From positions 434,001-498,000 of the forward strand of contig NZ_LPWE01000012.1 of NCBI RefSeq assembly GCF_001723355.1: a DNA stretch of 64,000 bases, in the 5' to 3' direction. Under the pieces are notes generated by a model. That model was not told the origin of the DNA. It made no database searches and saw only the letters and a program-made list of their open reading frames with translations. Position 1 is the first letter of the stretch, and each line of letters opens with the position of its first letter. This document shows, one piece after another, positions 45,085 through 54,589 of the stretch. This DNA comes from Methyloceanibacter stevinii (GTDB lineage: Bacteria > Pseudomonadota > Alphaproteobacteria > Rhizobiales > Methyloligellaceae). Position numbers and translations under genes: made by a program.

Positions 45085-45968
45085 ATGAGCAAAGTCGCGT
45101 GGATCGGTCTTGGCGTGATGGGATACCCGATGGCCGGCCATCTCGCGCGAGCGGACACGATGTGACCGTGTTCAACCGCACGCGCGAAAAGGCCGAGAAA
45201 TGGGTCGCCGAGCACGGCGGATCGTTCGGAGCCACACCGGCGGCGGCAGCGGCGGACGCCGATATCGTCTTCACTTGCGTCGGCAATGACGATGATCTGC
45301 GCGCGGTGACCCTTGGCCCTGACGGCTCTATCGAAGCAATGAAATCCGGCGCGGTCCATGTGGACCACACCACCGCGTCTGCCGAGATTGCCCGCGAACT
45401 CTATGAGGCCGCGAAGAGCCGCGGCGCCGGCGCGCTGGACGCACCAGTCTCCGGCGGACAGGCTGGTGCCGAGAACGGCAAGCTCACGGTGATGGTGGGC
45501 GGCGACGAGACGGACTTCGCGAAGGCGCAAGCCGCAATCGCCGCGTTCGCCCACGCCGTCAATCTCATCGGGCCGTCCGGCGCCGGACAGCTCACCAAGA
45601 TGGTCAATCAGATCTGCATCGCCGGGCTCATCCAGGGGCTCGCCGAAGCGCTCAATTTCGGCATGCGCGCCGGGCTCGACATGGAGAAGGTCATCGCCAC
45701 CATCTCCAAGGGCGCCGCGCAGTCCTGGCAGATGGAAAATCGCTGGAAGACCATGATCGCGGGCGAGTTCGAGTTCGGCTTTGCCGTCGATTGGGTCCGT
45801 AAGGACTTCGGGATCTGCTTCGACGAAGCCCGCCGCAACGGCGCGAGCCTGCCCGTCACCGCGCTCGTCGATCAGTTCTATGCCGATATCCAGGAAATGG
45901 GCGGGCGGCGCTGGGACACATCCAGCCTGATCGCACGGCTCAGCCGTGACGAGACGAAGCCGTCCTAG
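45085..45968 (+). CDS. 3-hydroxyisobutyrate dehydrogenase-like NAD(P)-dependent oxidoreductase (frameshift)
   Basis: A member of the beta-hydroxyacid dehydrogenase family. ATG 45085 begins MSKVAWIGLGVMGYPMAGHL, the nucleotide-binding motif, but the frame stops soon after. Adding one G near 45147 (CTCGCGCGAGC read as CTCGCGGCGAGC) gives AASGHDVTVFNRTREKAEKW and a normal 294-residue protein. The substrate motif DAPVSGGQAGAENGKLTVMVGG and the catalytic Lys in GQLTKMVNQI are intact. It may act on 3-hydroxyisobutyrate, tartronate semialdehyde or glyoxylate-type substrates; the exact one is open. Confidence 0.85.
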
Positions 45969-45974
45969 CGCCGC

Positions 45975-46463
45975 TTAGGTGCGCTTTTCTTCCGCGGCAT
46001 AGCTGAGCGGCAAGGACGTCGTGAACTTGATCTGCTCCATGGCGAAGGCCGAACTCACATCGGAGAGTTCGATCTTGGCGATCAGGCGCTTGTAGAACGC
46101 GTCGTAGCGTTCGATGTCCGGCACCACCACGCGCAAGAGATAGTCGATCTGCCCGCTCATGCGGTAGAACTCGACAACCTCCGGAAAGTCGGCGAGTGCG
46201 GCATGAAAACGCTCGAGCCATTCCTTGGTGTGGTTGCTGGTCGTGATGGACACGAACACCGTCACGCCCGCATTGACTTTCTTGGCGTCCAGCAGTGCCA
46301 CACGCCGTTCGATCACCCCTTGCTCTTCGAGCTTTTGGATGCGCCGCCAGCACGGGGTCGTGGACAGCCCGATCCGCTTGCCGATCTCGGCGACCGGCAA
46401 CGTGCAATCCTCCTGCAAGATTTCCAGGATCTTGCGGTCCATCCGATCCAGCATCGAAGCCAT
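45975..46463 (-). CDS. Lrp/AsnC family transcriptional regulator
   Basis: A 162-residue regulator with an N-terminal winged helix-turn-helix (MDRKILEILQEDCTLPVAEIGKRIG, then STTPCWRRIQKLEEQGVI) and a C-terminal RAM ligand-binding domain (YRMSGQIDYLLRVVVPDIERYDAF). Such proteins bind amino acids and act as octamers. It converges on the dehydrogenase gene, with six bases between. The regulated genes are not evident. Confidence 0.93.
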   Translation of the reverse strand: MASMLDRMDRKILEILQEDCTLPVAEIGKRIGLSTTPCWRRIQKLEEQGVIERRVALLDAKKVNAGVTVFVSITTSNHTKEWLERFHAALADFPEVVEFYRMSGQIDYLLRVVVPDIERYDAFYKRLIAKIELSDVSSAFAMEQIKFTTSLPLSYAAEEKRT

Positions 46464-46567
46464 CCGAGAAAATAGGCGGGATATTCAGGCCGATTAGAAA
46501 CACAGTTCTAATTTTCACCAGAATAGGCCGATACCGTAGATAAATATTCCACGGTCCGCAAGCAGGC

Positions 46568-47179
46568 TCACACGACCTTGCTGACCTCGCGGCGCAGGAT
46601 CGGAAGCAGTTCGTCCTCGAACCACGGGTTCTTCTTCAGCCAGGCATTGTTCCGCCAGGACGGATGCGGCAGCGGGAACACACGTGGGCTCCTTGGCTCT
46701 TTGAGATGCGCGCGCCAGTTGAGCATCGTTTCCTGCAACGTCTTTCCCCGCGCCGACCCCAGATGGAACGCCTGGGCGTACGCCCCGACCGCCAGGATCA
46801 GCTCGACGTTCGGCAGCGCTGAGAAGAGCTCGGGATGCCAACGCGCCGCGCACTCTCGCCGCGGGGGCAGATCGCCTCCTTTGGCGTCGAGCCCCGGAAA
46901 GCAGAAGCCCATGGGCACAATGGCGACCCGGGCTTCGTCGTAGAACGTCTCGGGCGTCATGTTCAGCCAGGAGCGCAAGCGGTCGCCGGAGGGGTCGGTG
47001 AAGGGTTTGCCGGAGCGGTGCACGCGCGTCCCCGGCGCTTGACCGCAAATGGCCAGGCGCGCTGTCGTGCTGGCCCGCAGAACGGGGCGCGGCTCATGCG
47101 GCAATGGCCGGCCGCGTGGCGTCTCCACGCAGATACGGCAGTGCCGGATCGCACTCAGGATCGCATTGAAGTCCGACAT
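46568..47179 (-). CDS. Uracil-DNA glycosylase family protein
   Basis: A 203-residue protein of the UDG superfamily. It has LAICGQAPGTRVHRSGKPFTD, where GQAPG corresponds to the catalytic loop, and FPLPHPSWRNNAWLKKNPWFE, the leucine-intercalation region. The N-terminal CRICVETPRGRPLP has two cysteines, but four cysteines for the iron-sulfur cluster of family 4/5 are not evident. The YdfG-like or family-6-like subgroup of unknown activity is possible. It shares the minus strand with the MBL gene. Confidence 0.85.
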   Translation of the reverse strand: MSDFNAILSAIRHCRICVETPRGRPLPHEPRPVLRASTTARLAICGQAPGTRVHRSGKPFTDPSGDRLRSWLNMTPETFYDEARVAIVPMGFCFPGLDAKGGDLPPRRECAARWHPELFSALPNVELILAVGAYAQAFHLGSARGKTLQETMLNWRAHLKEPRSPRVFPLPHPSWRNNAWLKKNPWFEDELLPILRREVSKVV

Positions 47180-47249
47180 CGGGCACCAAGACGCAATTAG
47201 GGACCGAGAGACGCAAAGCCACGCGGCTCACTCGCGAGCGCCGCGGTGG

Positions 47250-47993
47250 TCAGAGGTCGATCACCATACCGTCTTCGGCGAGCTCGTAGCGCGCAAGATC
47301 CACCTTGCCGCGAGCATCGAGCATCTCTTGGCCCATATGGGTCAACAAGACGCGCTTCGCCGCGAGGCTCTCGTAGTTGGCGTCGATAGTCTTGTAGTCG
47401 AGATGCATCGCCATCTCGAGGTCGTATTGGAAGCACTCCGAGATGAAGAGGTCGGCTCCCCGCGAGACCTCGGGCAAGACATCGACCCACCCTGTATCGC
47501 CGGTGAAGGACACGGTCTTGCCGTCGATGCCGAACCGCATCGCGTAGGGCGGCGCACCGGAGGGATGGTGCACTTCGAACGGCGTGACCGAGACGCCATT
47601 CATTTCGAGAGGGACTTGTTCTTGATGCTCGACGAAAACGAGATCGAAGTTGACACCACTGGCCAGCGTGCCGGGATAGACGGCCTCGGTCAGGGTGATG
47701 AAACGCTCTTCGGTCGTCTTGGGGCCGACGATCACCAGGGGCCGTGTCCTCAAACCGATATACTTGGCATGGATCAAGAGCCACGGGAGTCCGCCGATGT
47801 GATCGCCGTGCAGATGTGACACAAACACTGTGTCAATATCGTTCGGCGACAAGCCCAGCCGGCTCAGGCCGATCAGTGTCGTCGCGCCACAATCGATCAG
47901 AAAGGTCGACGTTTCCGAGCGGACAAAATAACAGGTTTGCAGCCGGTTTCCGGCGCCAAACGCATCGCCGCACCCGACGACGGTCAGTTGCAT
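47250..47993 (-). CDS. MBL fold metallo-hydrolase
   Basis: A metallo-beta-lactamase-fold enzyme of 247 residues from the ATG at 47993; earlier in-frame ATGs (48041, 48053) would add a Gly-rich leader that looks untranslated. The metal-binding motif is VSHLHGDHIGGLP, and LLTHMG gives another ligand. The opening LTVVGCGDAFGAGNRLQTCY resembles RNase Z-like and phosphonate/PQQ-type hydrolases; FTGDTGW carries the bridging Asp. Substrate unknown. Confidence 0.85.
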   Translation of the reverse strand: MQLTVVGCGDAFGAGNRLQTCYFVRSETSTFLIDCGATTLIGLSRLGLSPNDIDTVFVSHLHGDHIGGLPWLLIHAKYIGLRTRPLVIVGPKTTEERFITLTEAVYPGTLASGVNFDLVFVEHQEQVPLEMNGVSVTPFEVHHPSGAPPYAMRFGIDGKTVSFTGDTGWVDVLPEVSRGADLFISECFQYDLEMAMHLDYKTIDANYESLAAKRVLLTHMGQEMLDARGKVDLARYELAEDGMVIDL

Positions 47994-48226
47994 CGTGTTC
48001 CCATTTGCTCCCCCTCCCCCAGCCTGGGGTATCGGTTTCATGTGGTCTCTCAATCCTCCACTTCAAGACCGGTGCCAGGGCGGCGCGCGGGTAAACGGCT
48101 CATTAGGATTTTCGCTAGATACTTCTTGTTAAGCCTAACGTCGGGGGACGGGGTGGATGCGGTCGCGCATCCACGGGACCCCCGTGTGTGTTCTTGTTTG
48201 CGGTCAGGGTGCGGGTTCCTGAAGAA

Positions 48227-49782
48227 ATGTTGAGTGGTGCGTCAGCGGAAGCCCCAGTGGCTGGTCCTAGCTCGTTGAGCGGACAGAAGCGGCGCGCATT
48301 CCGCAGCGTCCAAGAGGCTCGCGAAAAACTCTCCTATAAATCCGCCGGCAAGCCCGAGTTCGACTACGAACTCCTGATGATGTTCGTCAGGAACGAACTA
48401 TCGGCCGCCATCACCACGCCGCTGCTTGCCGTCGTCGTCGCCATGGGCGCGATGTTCTGGTCTTCACCCCGCCAGCTGCTCCTTTGGCTGTGCTGCATCT
48501 TCGTCACCAAGGGCATCCTCGTAGGGATCTGCCGGCAATTCTCCAAGGAATCGCGCGACGGGATGAACGTCGCATCGTGGCGGTCGAAAATCACCGCCGC
48601 TGAGTTCCTGTACGGGGTCACGTGGCATCGGTGGTTTTCGTCAGCCCACTGACGGAAGATGTCGCCGGCTACACGTTCATCTTCGCGGCCGTGCTGGTCG
48701 TGATCTCGATGCGCATGCTGTTCGCCTCGACCGTCATGCCCATTGTCTACGCAGGCACGTTGCCGATGACGGCGGCGATCGTCATCCGCTTCGCGCTGCT
48801 CAACGATTCGTTCTACTGGGCCATGGCCATGATGGCCGTGGCTGTCCACCTCTACTTCCTGTGGCTGATGAACGGCTTCAACAGCACCGTGGTCTCCATG
48901 CTGGAGTTCCGCGCGGAAAAAGACGCGTTGATCGGCGAACTCGAGCAATCGAAGTCGATTTCCGACGAAGCACGATTGCGAGCGGAGGAAGCCAACCTCG
49001 CCAAGTCGCGCTTCCTGGCCACGATGAGCCATGAACTGAGAACACCTCTCAACGCCATTCTCGGCTTTTCCGAGATCATGCGCGACGAGGCTTTCGGTCC
49101 GCATGCCAATCCCACGTATAAAGAGTACGCGAGCGACATCCACGAGAGCGGCCAGCACCTTCTGACCCTGATCGACGAAATCCTCGACATCAGCCGGATC
49201 GAAGCGGGCCGCTACGAGCTCCACGAAGCTCCCATCTCGCTGACCGCCATCGCCGAGGAGTGCCACCATTTGATGCGCGTCCGCGCCGACAATAAGGGCC
49301 TGCAGATCAACCAAGCCTTCGAGGAGAACCTGCCGAATGTCTGGGCGGACGAGCGCGCAATGCGGCAGATCTGTCTCAACCTGCTCTCCAACGCGATCAA
49401 GTTCACGCCTGCCAACGGGACCATCACACTGAAAGTGGGGCGGTCGAGCGCGGGCGGGCAGGCCCTCACCGTCAAGGACACAGGCCCCGGCATCCCGGAC
49501 GACGAGATACCCCGTGTCCTGCGCAGTTTCGGGCAAGGCTCGCTGGCGCATCAGACGGCGGAAGGCGGCACCGGTCTTGGTCTACCCATCACCAAGGGGC
49601 TGACCGAGCTCCATGGCGGCAGCTTCGAGCTCAAGAGCAAGTTGCGTTACGGGACCGAAGTCACCGTCACGCTGCCCCCGGGCCGCATCATGGAGGCTTT
49701 GCCGAGGCTCGCCGAGCCGGGCGAACAGGAGCCTGAAGAGAAGCCGAAGACTCAGGCCCTTTGGGAGAAACGGGCGAGCTAG
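48227..49782 (+). CDS. Membrane sensor histidine kinase (frameshift)
   Basis: The N-terminal part (48227 to about 48624) has two hydrophobic stretches; the rest, in the adjacent frame, has further helices, a HisKA domain and a HATPase domain. Adding one G near 48624 (ACGTGGCATC read as ACGTGGGCATC) joins LYGVTW to ASVVFVSPLTEDVAG. The phospho-acceptor is in LATMSHELRTPLNAILGFSE, the N-box in NLLSNAIKFTP, and G-boxes in DTGPGIP and GGTGLGLPI. It resembles the PleC/DivJ-like kinases of alphaproteobacteria. No response regulator is adjacent. The sensed signal is unknown. Confidence 0.85.
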
Positions 49783-49846
49783 CCCCAAAGGTGCGGCGAC
49801 CTGCGCCGATTGCCCTCCCACACCCCAGCGACTACATAGGAAGCTT

Positions 49847-50065
49847 GTGCTTCAAAACAGCGAGGGTCGCTTGGAAACGCCTTGCGTCAATGTCTGCATG
49901 CTCGACGATGCGTCGGGCCTTTGCGTCGGCTGCGGCCGCAGCGGCGCCGAAATCGCCGGCTGGGTCGATATGAGCCCCGCGGAACGGCGCGCGATCATGG
50001 CGGCGCTGCCTGAGCGGATGCGCCAACTCGAGCGTGAGACCGCGGAGGGCGAGACCGCGTCATGA
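49847..50065 (+). CDS. DUF1289 protein
   Basis: A 72-residue cytoplasmic protein with the DUF1289 pattern: TPCVNVCMLDDASGLCVGCG, then RSGAEIAGWVDMSPAERRAI. Four closely spaced cysteines could bind zinc or an iron-sulfur cluster. The start GTG 49847 has AGGAAG upstream. Its stop overlaps the start of the first retropepsin gene by four bases. The function is unknown; the family is widespread in Proteobacteria. Confidence 0.9.
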   Translation: MLQNSEGRLETPCVNVCMLDDASGLCVGCGRSGAEIAGWVDMSPAERRAIMAALPERMRQLERETAEGETAS

Positions 50066-50763
50066 CCACCTGGGTCGCCCTGTTCGTCCTTGCACTCGGC
50101 GGCATGCTGCTCGTCGGCAACGACTCGGGCATGATCGCAGGTGTCGACGAGACCACGTTCGGCTACGGCGTCTTCCTGCTGGCGCTGCTCATCTATCTGG
50201 GAGGTGGGCTGCTCGGCCGCTATGGCGGCGGGGCGGCGACAGTGGCCCGCGACGCGGTCACCTGGCTCGCGCTCGGCCTCGGTCTCGTGACGATTTATGC
50301 CTACAAGGATGAATTGACGCCGATCGCCGCGCGCGTTGTGGGCGAACTTCTGCCCGGTACCGCCATGACCGTCGAGACGAGCACGGGCGGTCTCACCGAG
50401 GTCAAACTCAGAAAGCGCCTGAACGGTCACTTCACGGCCAATGTCGAGATCAACGGCGAGCCGGTTTCCATGATCGTGGACACCGGCGCCTCCTCGATCG
50501 TCCTGAGACCGGAAGATGCCCAGGCCGCGGGCATCGACGTCGAGGAGATGACCTTCCGGGTGCCCGTCCTGACCGCCAATGGCCGCACCATGGCCGCGCG
50601 GGTCTGGCTCGACGATGTCTCGGTCGGCCCTCTGGACCGCACCAGGGTCGAGGCGCTCATCGCTCAGCCGGGGGCGCTGTCCCAGAGCCTGCTCGGTATG
50701 AGTTTCTTAAGCCGCCTGCGCTCCTATGAATTCTCCGGGGACTATCTGACCTTGCGCGGCTGA
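50062..50763 (+). CDS. TIGR02281 retropepsin-like aspartic protease, first copy
   Basis: A 233-residue membrane-anchored protein with three N-terminal hydrophobic segments and a C-terminal single-domain aspartic protease fold. The active site VDTGAS has Asp140; MSFLSRLRSYEFSGDYL is the conserved C-terminal strand. A retropepsin domain must dimerise to be active. The ATG overlaps the DUF1289 stop. The natural substrate of the family is unknown. Confidence 0.85.
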   Translation: MTTWVALFVLALGGMLLVGNDSGMIAGVDETTFGYGVFLLALLIYLGGGLLGRYGGGAATVARDAVTWLALGLGLVTIYAYKDELTPIAARVVGELLPGTAMTVETSTGGLTEVKLRKRLNGHFTANVEINGEPVSMIVDTGASSIVLRPEDAQAAGIDVEEMTFRVPVLTANGRTMAARVWLDDVSVGPLDRTRVEALIAQPGALSQSLLGMSFLSRLRSYEFSGDYLTLRG

Positions 50764-50830
50764 CTTGACCGGCTGACAAGGCCCGCAAACGAGCCTCCCG
50801 GACCGAAGATCCGAGACGGCGAGGCGCGTT

Positions 50831-51385
50831 GTGCGGTCGGCGAACAAACACCTTCTACAAGAGGCGGCCCAGTGGCTCCTGGTCGCTGCAGCCCTCTTTG
50901 TCGGCATCTATTTCTTTGAAGACATAAAGGCCTTGGTCGTCGCGTCCGATGGCGAGATGCCTAGCATCCTCACGTCGCGATCCGAACCCGACGAGAAGAC
51001 CGATACGGGATTCTCGGGCGTGGTCCGGCTGAAGGCGGACCGGCGCGGTCACTTCGTCTTCACGGGCAAGGTGAATGGACGGCCCGTGACGTTCATGGCC
51101 GATACGGGCGCGTCCATCGTGGCGCTGACCTATGAGGATGCCCGGCGCGCCGGCCTCTCGCCGGCCAACCTCGATTTCAGTGCGCGCGTTTCCACGGCCA
51201 ACGGCATCGCCAAGGTCGCCCCGGTGACCCTGTCGCGGATCCGCGTCGGAAGTATCACGCTCCGCGACGTCCCTGCCGCCGTCGCGGAGAAAGGCGCGCT
51301 CGACGTCAACCTGCTCGGCATGAGCTTTCTGGGGCGCCTGGAGAGCTTCAACCTGAGCGGCGACGAACTGGTTCTGAACCAATAG
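50831..51385 (+). CDS. TIGR02281 retropepsin-like aspartic protease, second copy
   Basis: A 184-residue paralogue of the preceding gene, with one N-terminal membrane helix (WLLVAAALFVGIYFF) and the catalytic motif ADTGAS with Asp91, then MSFLGRLESFNLSGDEL. The start is GTG 50831. The two proteins share the C-terminal pattern but differ in membrane anchor, so heterodimer formation on the same membrane is possible. It lies 67 bases after the first copy. Confidence 0.85.
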   Translation: MRSANKHLLQEAAQWLLVAAALFVGIYFFEDIKALVVASDGEMPSILTSRSEPDEKTDTGFSGVVRLKADRRGHFVFTGKVNGRPVTFMADTGASIVALTYEDARRAGLSPANLDFSARVSTANGIAKVAPVTLSRIRVGSITLRDVPAAVAEKGALDVNLLGMSFLGRLESFNLSGDELVLNQ

Positions 51386-51529
51386 CCTTGACCCCACGGC
51401 CTTGGGCCCTTCCCGCGCACCGGCCCCCTCGGGACTGGTGGATGCAGGGGAAATTCTGCTATTGCGTTCCCAACCGGCCCGGTCGCCAAGCCGCGCGCCC
51501 CCAAGCCCCATCATCCGCGAGGAGACAGA

Positions 51530-53032
51530 ATGTTCCCGAAGCCACGCCAGGATCTCGTCCCCAACACCGCCGCGTTCGAGCGCCTTCCCCTCGTCAAAGC
51601 CACGGGCTTTCGGGAATATGACGCCCGCTGGCTCTTTCCGGATGAAATCAATCTCCTCGGCATGGAAGCGGTTGGCCTCGGGCTCACGACGCTGATGCGC
51701 GAACGCGGCGTTCCCCTGCGGATCGTCGTCGGCCACGACTTCAGGTCCTATTCGTCGGCCATCAAGGCCGCGCTGATCACAGGGCTTCTGGCCGGTGGTG
51801 CGGAGGTTCACGACATTGGCTTGGCGCTGTCGCCGATGGCCTATTTCGCCCAGTTCGAGCTCGACGTGGAAGGCGTCGCCATGGTCACCGCCAGTCACAA
51901 CGACAATGGCTGGACCGGCATCAAGATGGGCATCGACCGCCCGCTGACCTTCTCGCCGGATGATATGACCCGGCTGAAAGAGATCGTGATGAATGCCGAA
52001 TTCGGCGAGTACGACGGAGGCGGACGGTACATCTACGTGCCCGATCTGCCCGAGCGCTACATGGCCGATCTGCTGAAGCACCCCAAATACACGCGCAAAA
52101 TGAAGGTGGTCGTCTCGTGCGGCAACGGCACGGCGGCGGCCTTCGCTCCTGAGGTGCTGTCTAAGCTCGGCTGCGAGGTGGTCCCGCTCAATTGCGAACT
52201 CGACCACAGCTTTCCCGCACACAATCCCAATCCCGAAGACCTCGCGATGCTGAACGCCACGCGCGACGCGGTCCTGGAACACAAGGCCGATCTCGCCCTC
52301 GTCTTCGACGGTGACGGCGACCGCTGCGGTGTTGTCGACAATACAGGCGAGGCCATCTTCGCCGACAAGGTCGGCGTGATGCTTGCGCGGGATATTTCTG
52401 CGCTCCACAAGAACGCCCATTTCGTCGTCGACGTGAAATCCACCGGCCTGTTCAAGACGGACCCGGTTCTCATCGAGAACGGGGCGCATACGGCCTATTG
52501 GAAAACCGGTCACTCCTACATCAAGCGCTACAGCCACGAGAACGGCGCCCTGGTCGGCTTCGAGAAGTCCGGGCACTTCTTCTTCAACAAGCCGATCGGC
52601 CGCGGCTACGACGACGGGCTGGTTTCAGCCATGGCGGTGCTCGACATGCTCGAGCGCAGTCCCGGCAAGACCCTCGCCGAACTGAAGGACGCCCTTCCCC
52701 GCACGTGGCAGTCTCCCACCATGTCGCCGCACTGCGCCGACGAGACCAAATACGGCGTGGTCGACCAGGTCGTGAAGCACTTCGAGGATGTCGCGGAGCG
52801 CGGCGAAACGCTAGCGGGCCAGAAAATCCGTGAACTGATTACCGTCAACGGAATTCGCATCGTGCTCGAAGACGGCACCTGGGGGCTTGTGCGCGCTTCG
52901 TCGAACAAGCCCGAGCTCGTGGTCGTGGTCGAAAGCCCCACGTCGGAGGCCAACATGCGGGCCATCTTCGCCGAGATCGACAAGGAACTCGCCAATCATC
53001 CGGAAGTAGGCGAATATAATCAGAAGATCTAG
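51530..53032 (+). CDS. Phosphomannomutase/phosphoglucomutase
   Basis: A 500-residue alpha-D-phosphohexomutase, AlgC/ManB-like, interconverting mannose 6- and 1-phosphate (or glucose phosphates) for surface polysaccharides. The phosphoserine motif is TASHNDNGWTGIKMG, the metal-binding loop is VFDGDGDRCG, the sugar-binding loop GFEKSGHFFF, and the phosphate-binding loop RASSNKPELVV. All four domains are complete. The gene is monocistronic. Confidence 0.92.
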   Translation: MFPKPRQDLVPNTAAFERLPLVKATGFREYDARWLFPDEINLLGMEAVGLGLTTLMRERGVPLRIVVGHDFRSYSSAIKAALITGLLAGGAEVHDIGLALSPMAYFAQFELDVEGVAMVTASHNDNGWTGIKMGIDRPLTFSPDDMTRLKEIVMNAEFGEYDGGGRYIYVPDLPERYMADLLKHPKYTRKMKVVVSCGNGTAAAFAPEVLSKLGCEVVPLNCELDHSFPAHNPNPEDLAMLNATRDAVLEHKADLALVFDGDGDRCGVVDNTGEAIFADKVGVMLARDISALHKNAHFVVDVKSTGLFKTDPVLIENGAHTAYWKTGHSYIKRYSHENGALVGFEKSGHFFFNKPIGRGYDDGLVSAMAVLDMLERSPGKTLAELKDALPRTWQSPTMSPHCADETKYGVVDQVVKHFEDVAERGETLAGQKIRELITVNGIRIVLEDGTWGLVRASSNKPELVVVVESPTSEANMRAIFAEIDKELANHPEVGEYNQKI

Positions 53033-53116
53033 AAAACGACCGCACGACAACGCAACAAAACCGTTAGCTGACTGTCGCAAATCTGCAATCCGAGTCTGGT
53101 CTGGTCCGCGCTTGTC

Positions 53117-53740
53117 ATGATCGATTTCAGTTACACACACGCCGTTTTCGTTGTGGGCCTCATCGTCGGCATCACGCTGAATTTCCTGATGCTGCGGACC
53201 CTGTTCTTCCCGCCCTTCCGGGTTTGGCCGACGCCCGGCCCGGGGACTTGGCAGAGTGTAACCTTCTGGACGTTGTTCCGCGCCGGCATGGTGCTGACCT
53301 TCGTCATGGGTATTCTGGATTGGAATAGCGCTGGCCTGGTCGATCTCAGTCGCCTCATCATTGGCCTTCCGCTGTTCCTTGTTGGCTTCGGCATCACGGT
53401 ATTCGGCTACTTCAATCTCGGCCTCGGCAATACGTATTGCGGCGAGGACGGATTGATTAGCCACGGCCTCTACCGTTTCAGCCGCAACCCGCAATATGCT
53501 TCATCGATCCTCGGTCTGATCGGGACGGTCATCATGGCCGACTCCTGGCTCACCGTTCCCCTGGCGTTCTCGGCCAGCTGCGTCTACGTCCTGATGGCGC
53601 TGACCGAGGAGCAATGGCTCGAGGATCGCTACGGCGCGACCTATCTCGAGTACAAGAACCGCACGGCGCGTTTCTTCGACCTGCCGGGGTTCATCCAATA
53701 CCTGATCGAGAAGACGCAGCCGTCCCGCCGCACCGGCTAA
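53117..53740 (+). CDS. Isoprenylcysteine carboxyl methyltransferase-like membrane protein
   Basis: A 207-residue integral membrane protein with four or five helices. The C-terminal ICMT/PEMT-like motif is HGLYRFSRNPQYASSILGL followed by EEQWLEDRYGATYLEYKNRT, where the SAM-binding region and the final Glu-rich part match. Bacterial members methylate small molecules or lipids in the membrane, or are uncharacterised. The substrate here is unknown. It is convergent with the second fasciclin gene. Confidence 0.82.
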   Translation: MIDFSYTHAVFVVGLIVGITLNFLMLRTLFFPPFRVWPTPGPGTWQSVTFWTLFRAGMVLTFVMGILDWNSAGLVDLSRLIIGLPLFLVGFGITVFGYFNLGLGNTYCGEDGLISHGLYRFSRNPQYASSILGLIGTVIMADSWLTVPLAFSASCVYVLMALTEEQWLEDRYGATYLEYKNRTARFFDLPGFIQYLIEKTQPSRRTG

Positions 53741-53762
53741 GGCAGACGGCGTCGTAAACAAA

Positions 53763-53790
53763 GCGGCCGCCCGCTTACGCGAACGGCCGC
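53763..53790. terminator. GC hairpin between convergent genes
   Basis: GCGGCCG and CGGCCGC form a 7-bp stem with a 14-base loop between the methyltransferase-like gene and the fasciclin gene. No T-run is present. Confidence 0.4.
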
Positions 53791-53812
53791 CACACCACTC
53801 TTCCAACTAGTC

Positions 53813-54307
53813 CTACGAGTCCGCCGGCATGAGCACGCCGTCGAGCGCATGGATCATGCCGTTCGAGGCGGGGATGTTCTTCCTGACGATCTGCGCATCG
53901 CCTACGAGGAACGGATTGCCCGTCATGCCGTCCACCTCGATGTCGTTACCGGCCTTCGTTTCGATCGCGACCTTTTCATTGAACCACGCGCTCACGAAGT
54001 TCTTGCCGGGAATGATGTGGTTCTTGAGCACAACGGCCAACTCGTCCTTGTTCTCAGGCTTGAGCAGCCGCTCGACAGTGCCATCAGGCAACGCTGCGAA
54101 TGCTTCGTCCGTCGGGGCGAAGATGGTCCATTCCTCGCTACCCTTTAGCGCGTCCGACAGACCCGCCGCGTTCACCGCGGCCACAAATGTCTCGAAGGAG
54201 CCTTCGCTTTCGGCGCGCTCGTAGAGATTGGGCGATTGGCTGGCTTGCGCAGTCCCCGCAAGCATCAGACCCACTACGGCGGCACTCGCGATCGACTTCC
54301 ACATCAT
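53813..54307 (-). CDS. Secreted fasciclin (FAS1) domain protein, second copy
   Basis: A 164-residue protein with a signal peptide (cleavage after AQA) and one FAS1 domain: [15 protein letters not shown], then LKNHIIPGKN and GMIHALDGVLMP. It is related to the protein at 35012 in the same boxes but differs in the central part. It is divergent from the OxyR-like gene, with 282 bases between, so control by that regulator is possible but not shown. Confidence 0.9.
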   Translation of the reverse strand: MMWKSIASAAVVGLMLAGTAQASQSPNLYERAESEGSFETFVAAVNAAGLSDALKGSEEWTIFAPTDEAFAALPDGTVERLLKPENKDELAVVLKNHIIPGKNFVSAWFNEKVAIETKAGNDIEVDGMTGNPFLVGDAQIVRKNIPASNGMIHALDGVLMPADS

Positions 54308-54497
54308 GTCAGTTTCTCCTGTTCATGTTGACGTTCACCAAGAGCCGAATTGTCCGGCTAATGCCTACATGGGAAGGCTTCGACCGGGCGGCCAATTGGA
54401 AGCCTGCTGGCAAATCATCGAGATTTGCGATGACGTCGGCCGAACTGGCCGCGGGGCAAGGCCCGCACCCGTTGCCAATGGCCAGAAGGGCATTTCG

Positions 54498-54547
54498 ATA
54501 GAATGATCGATGATTTTGATAGGAATTTCCTATGATTATTGCATAGG
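54498..54547. promoter_or_regulatory. ATAG half-site array upstream of the OxyR-like gene
   Basis: ATAG occurs at 54498, 54519 and 54543. The middle one is part of ATAGGAA-T-TTCCTAT (54519-54533), a perfect 7-bp inverted repeat. OxyR sites are built of ATAG half-sites about one helix turn or two apart. The array ends 43 bases before the ATG, so it probably overlaps the gene's promoter. Confidence 0.6.
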
Positions 54548-54589
54548 AAACGCAGTACCCTACATCGCAGTATGGAAGGGGTAACTGCC

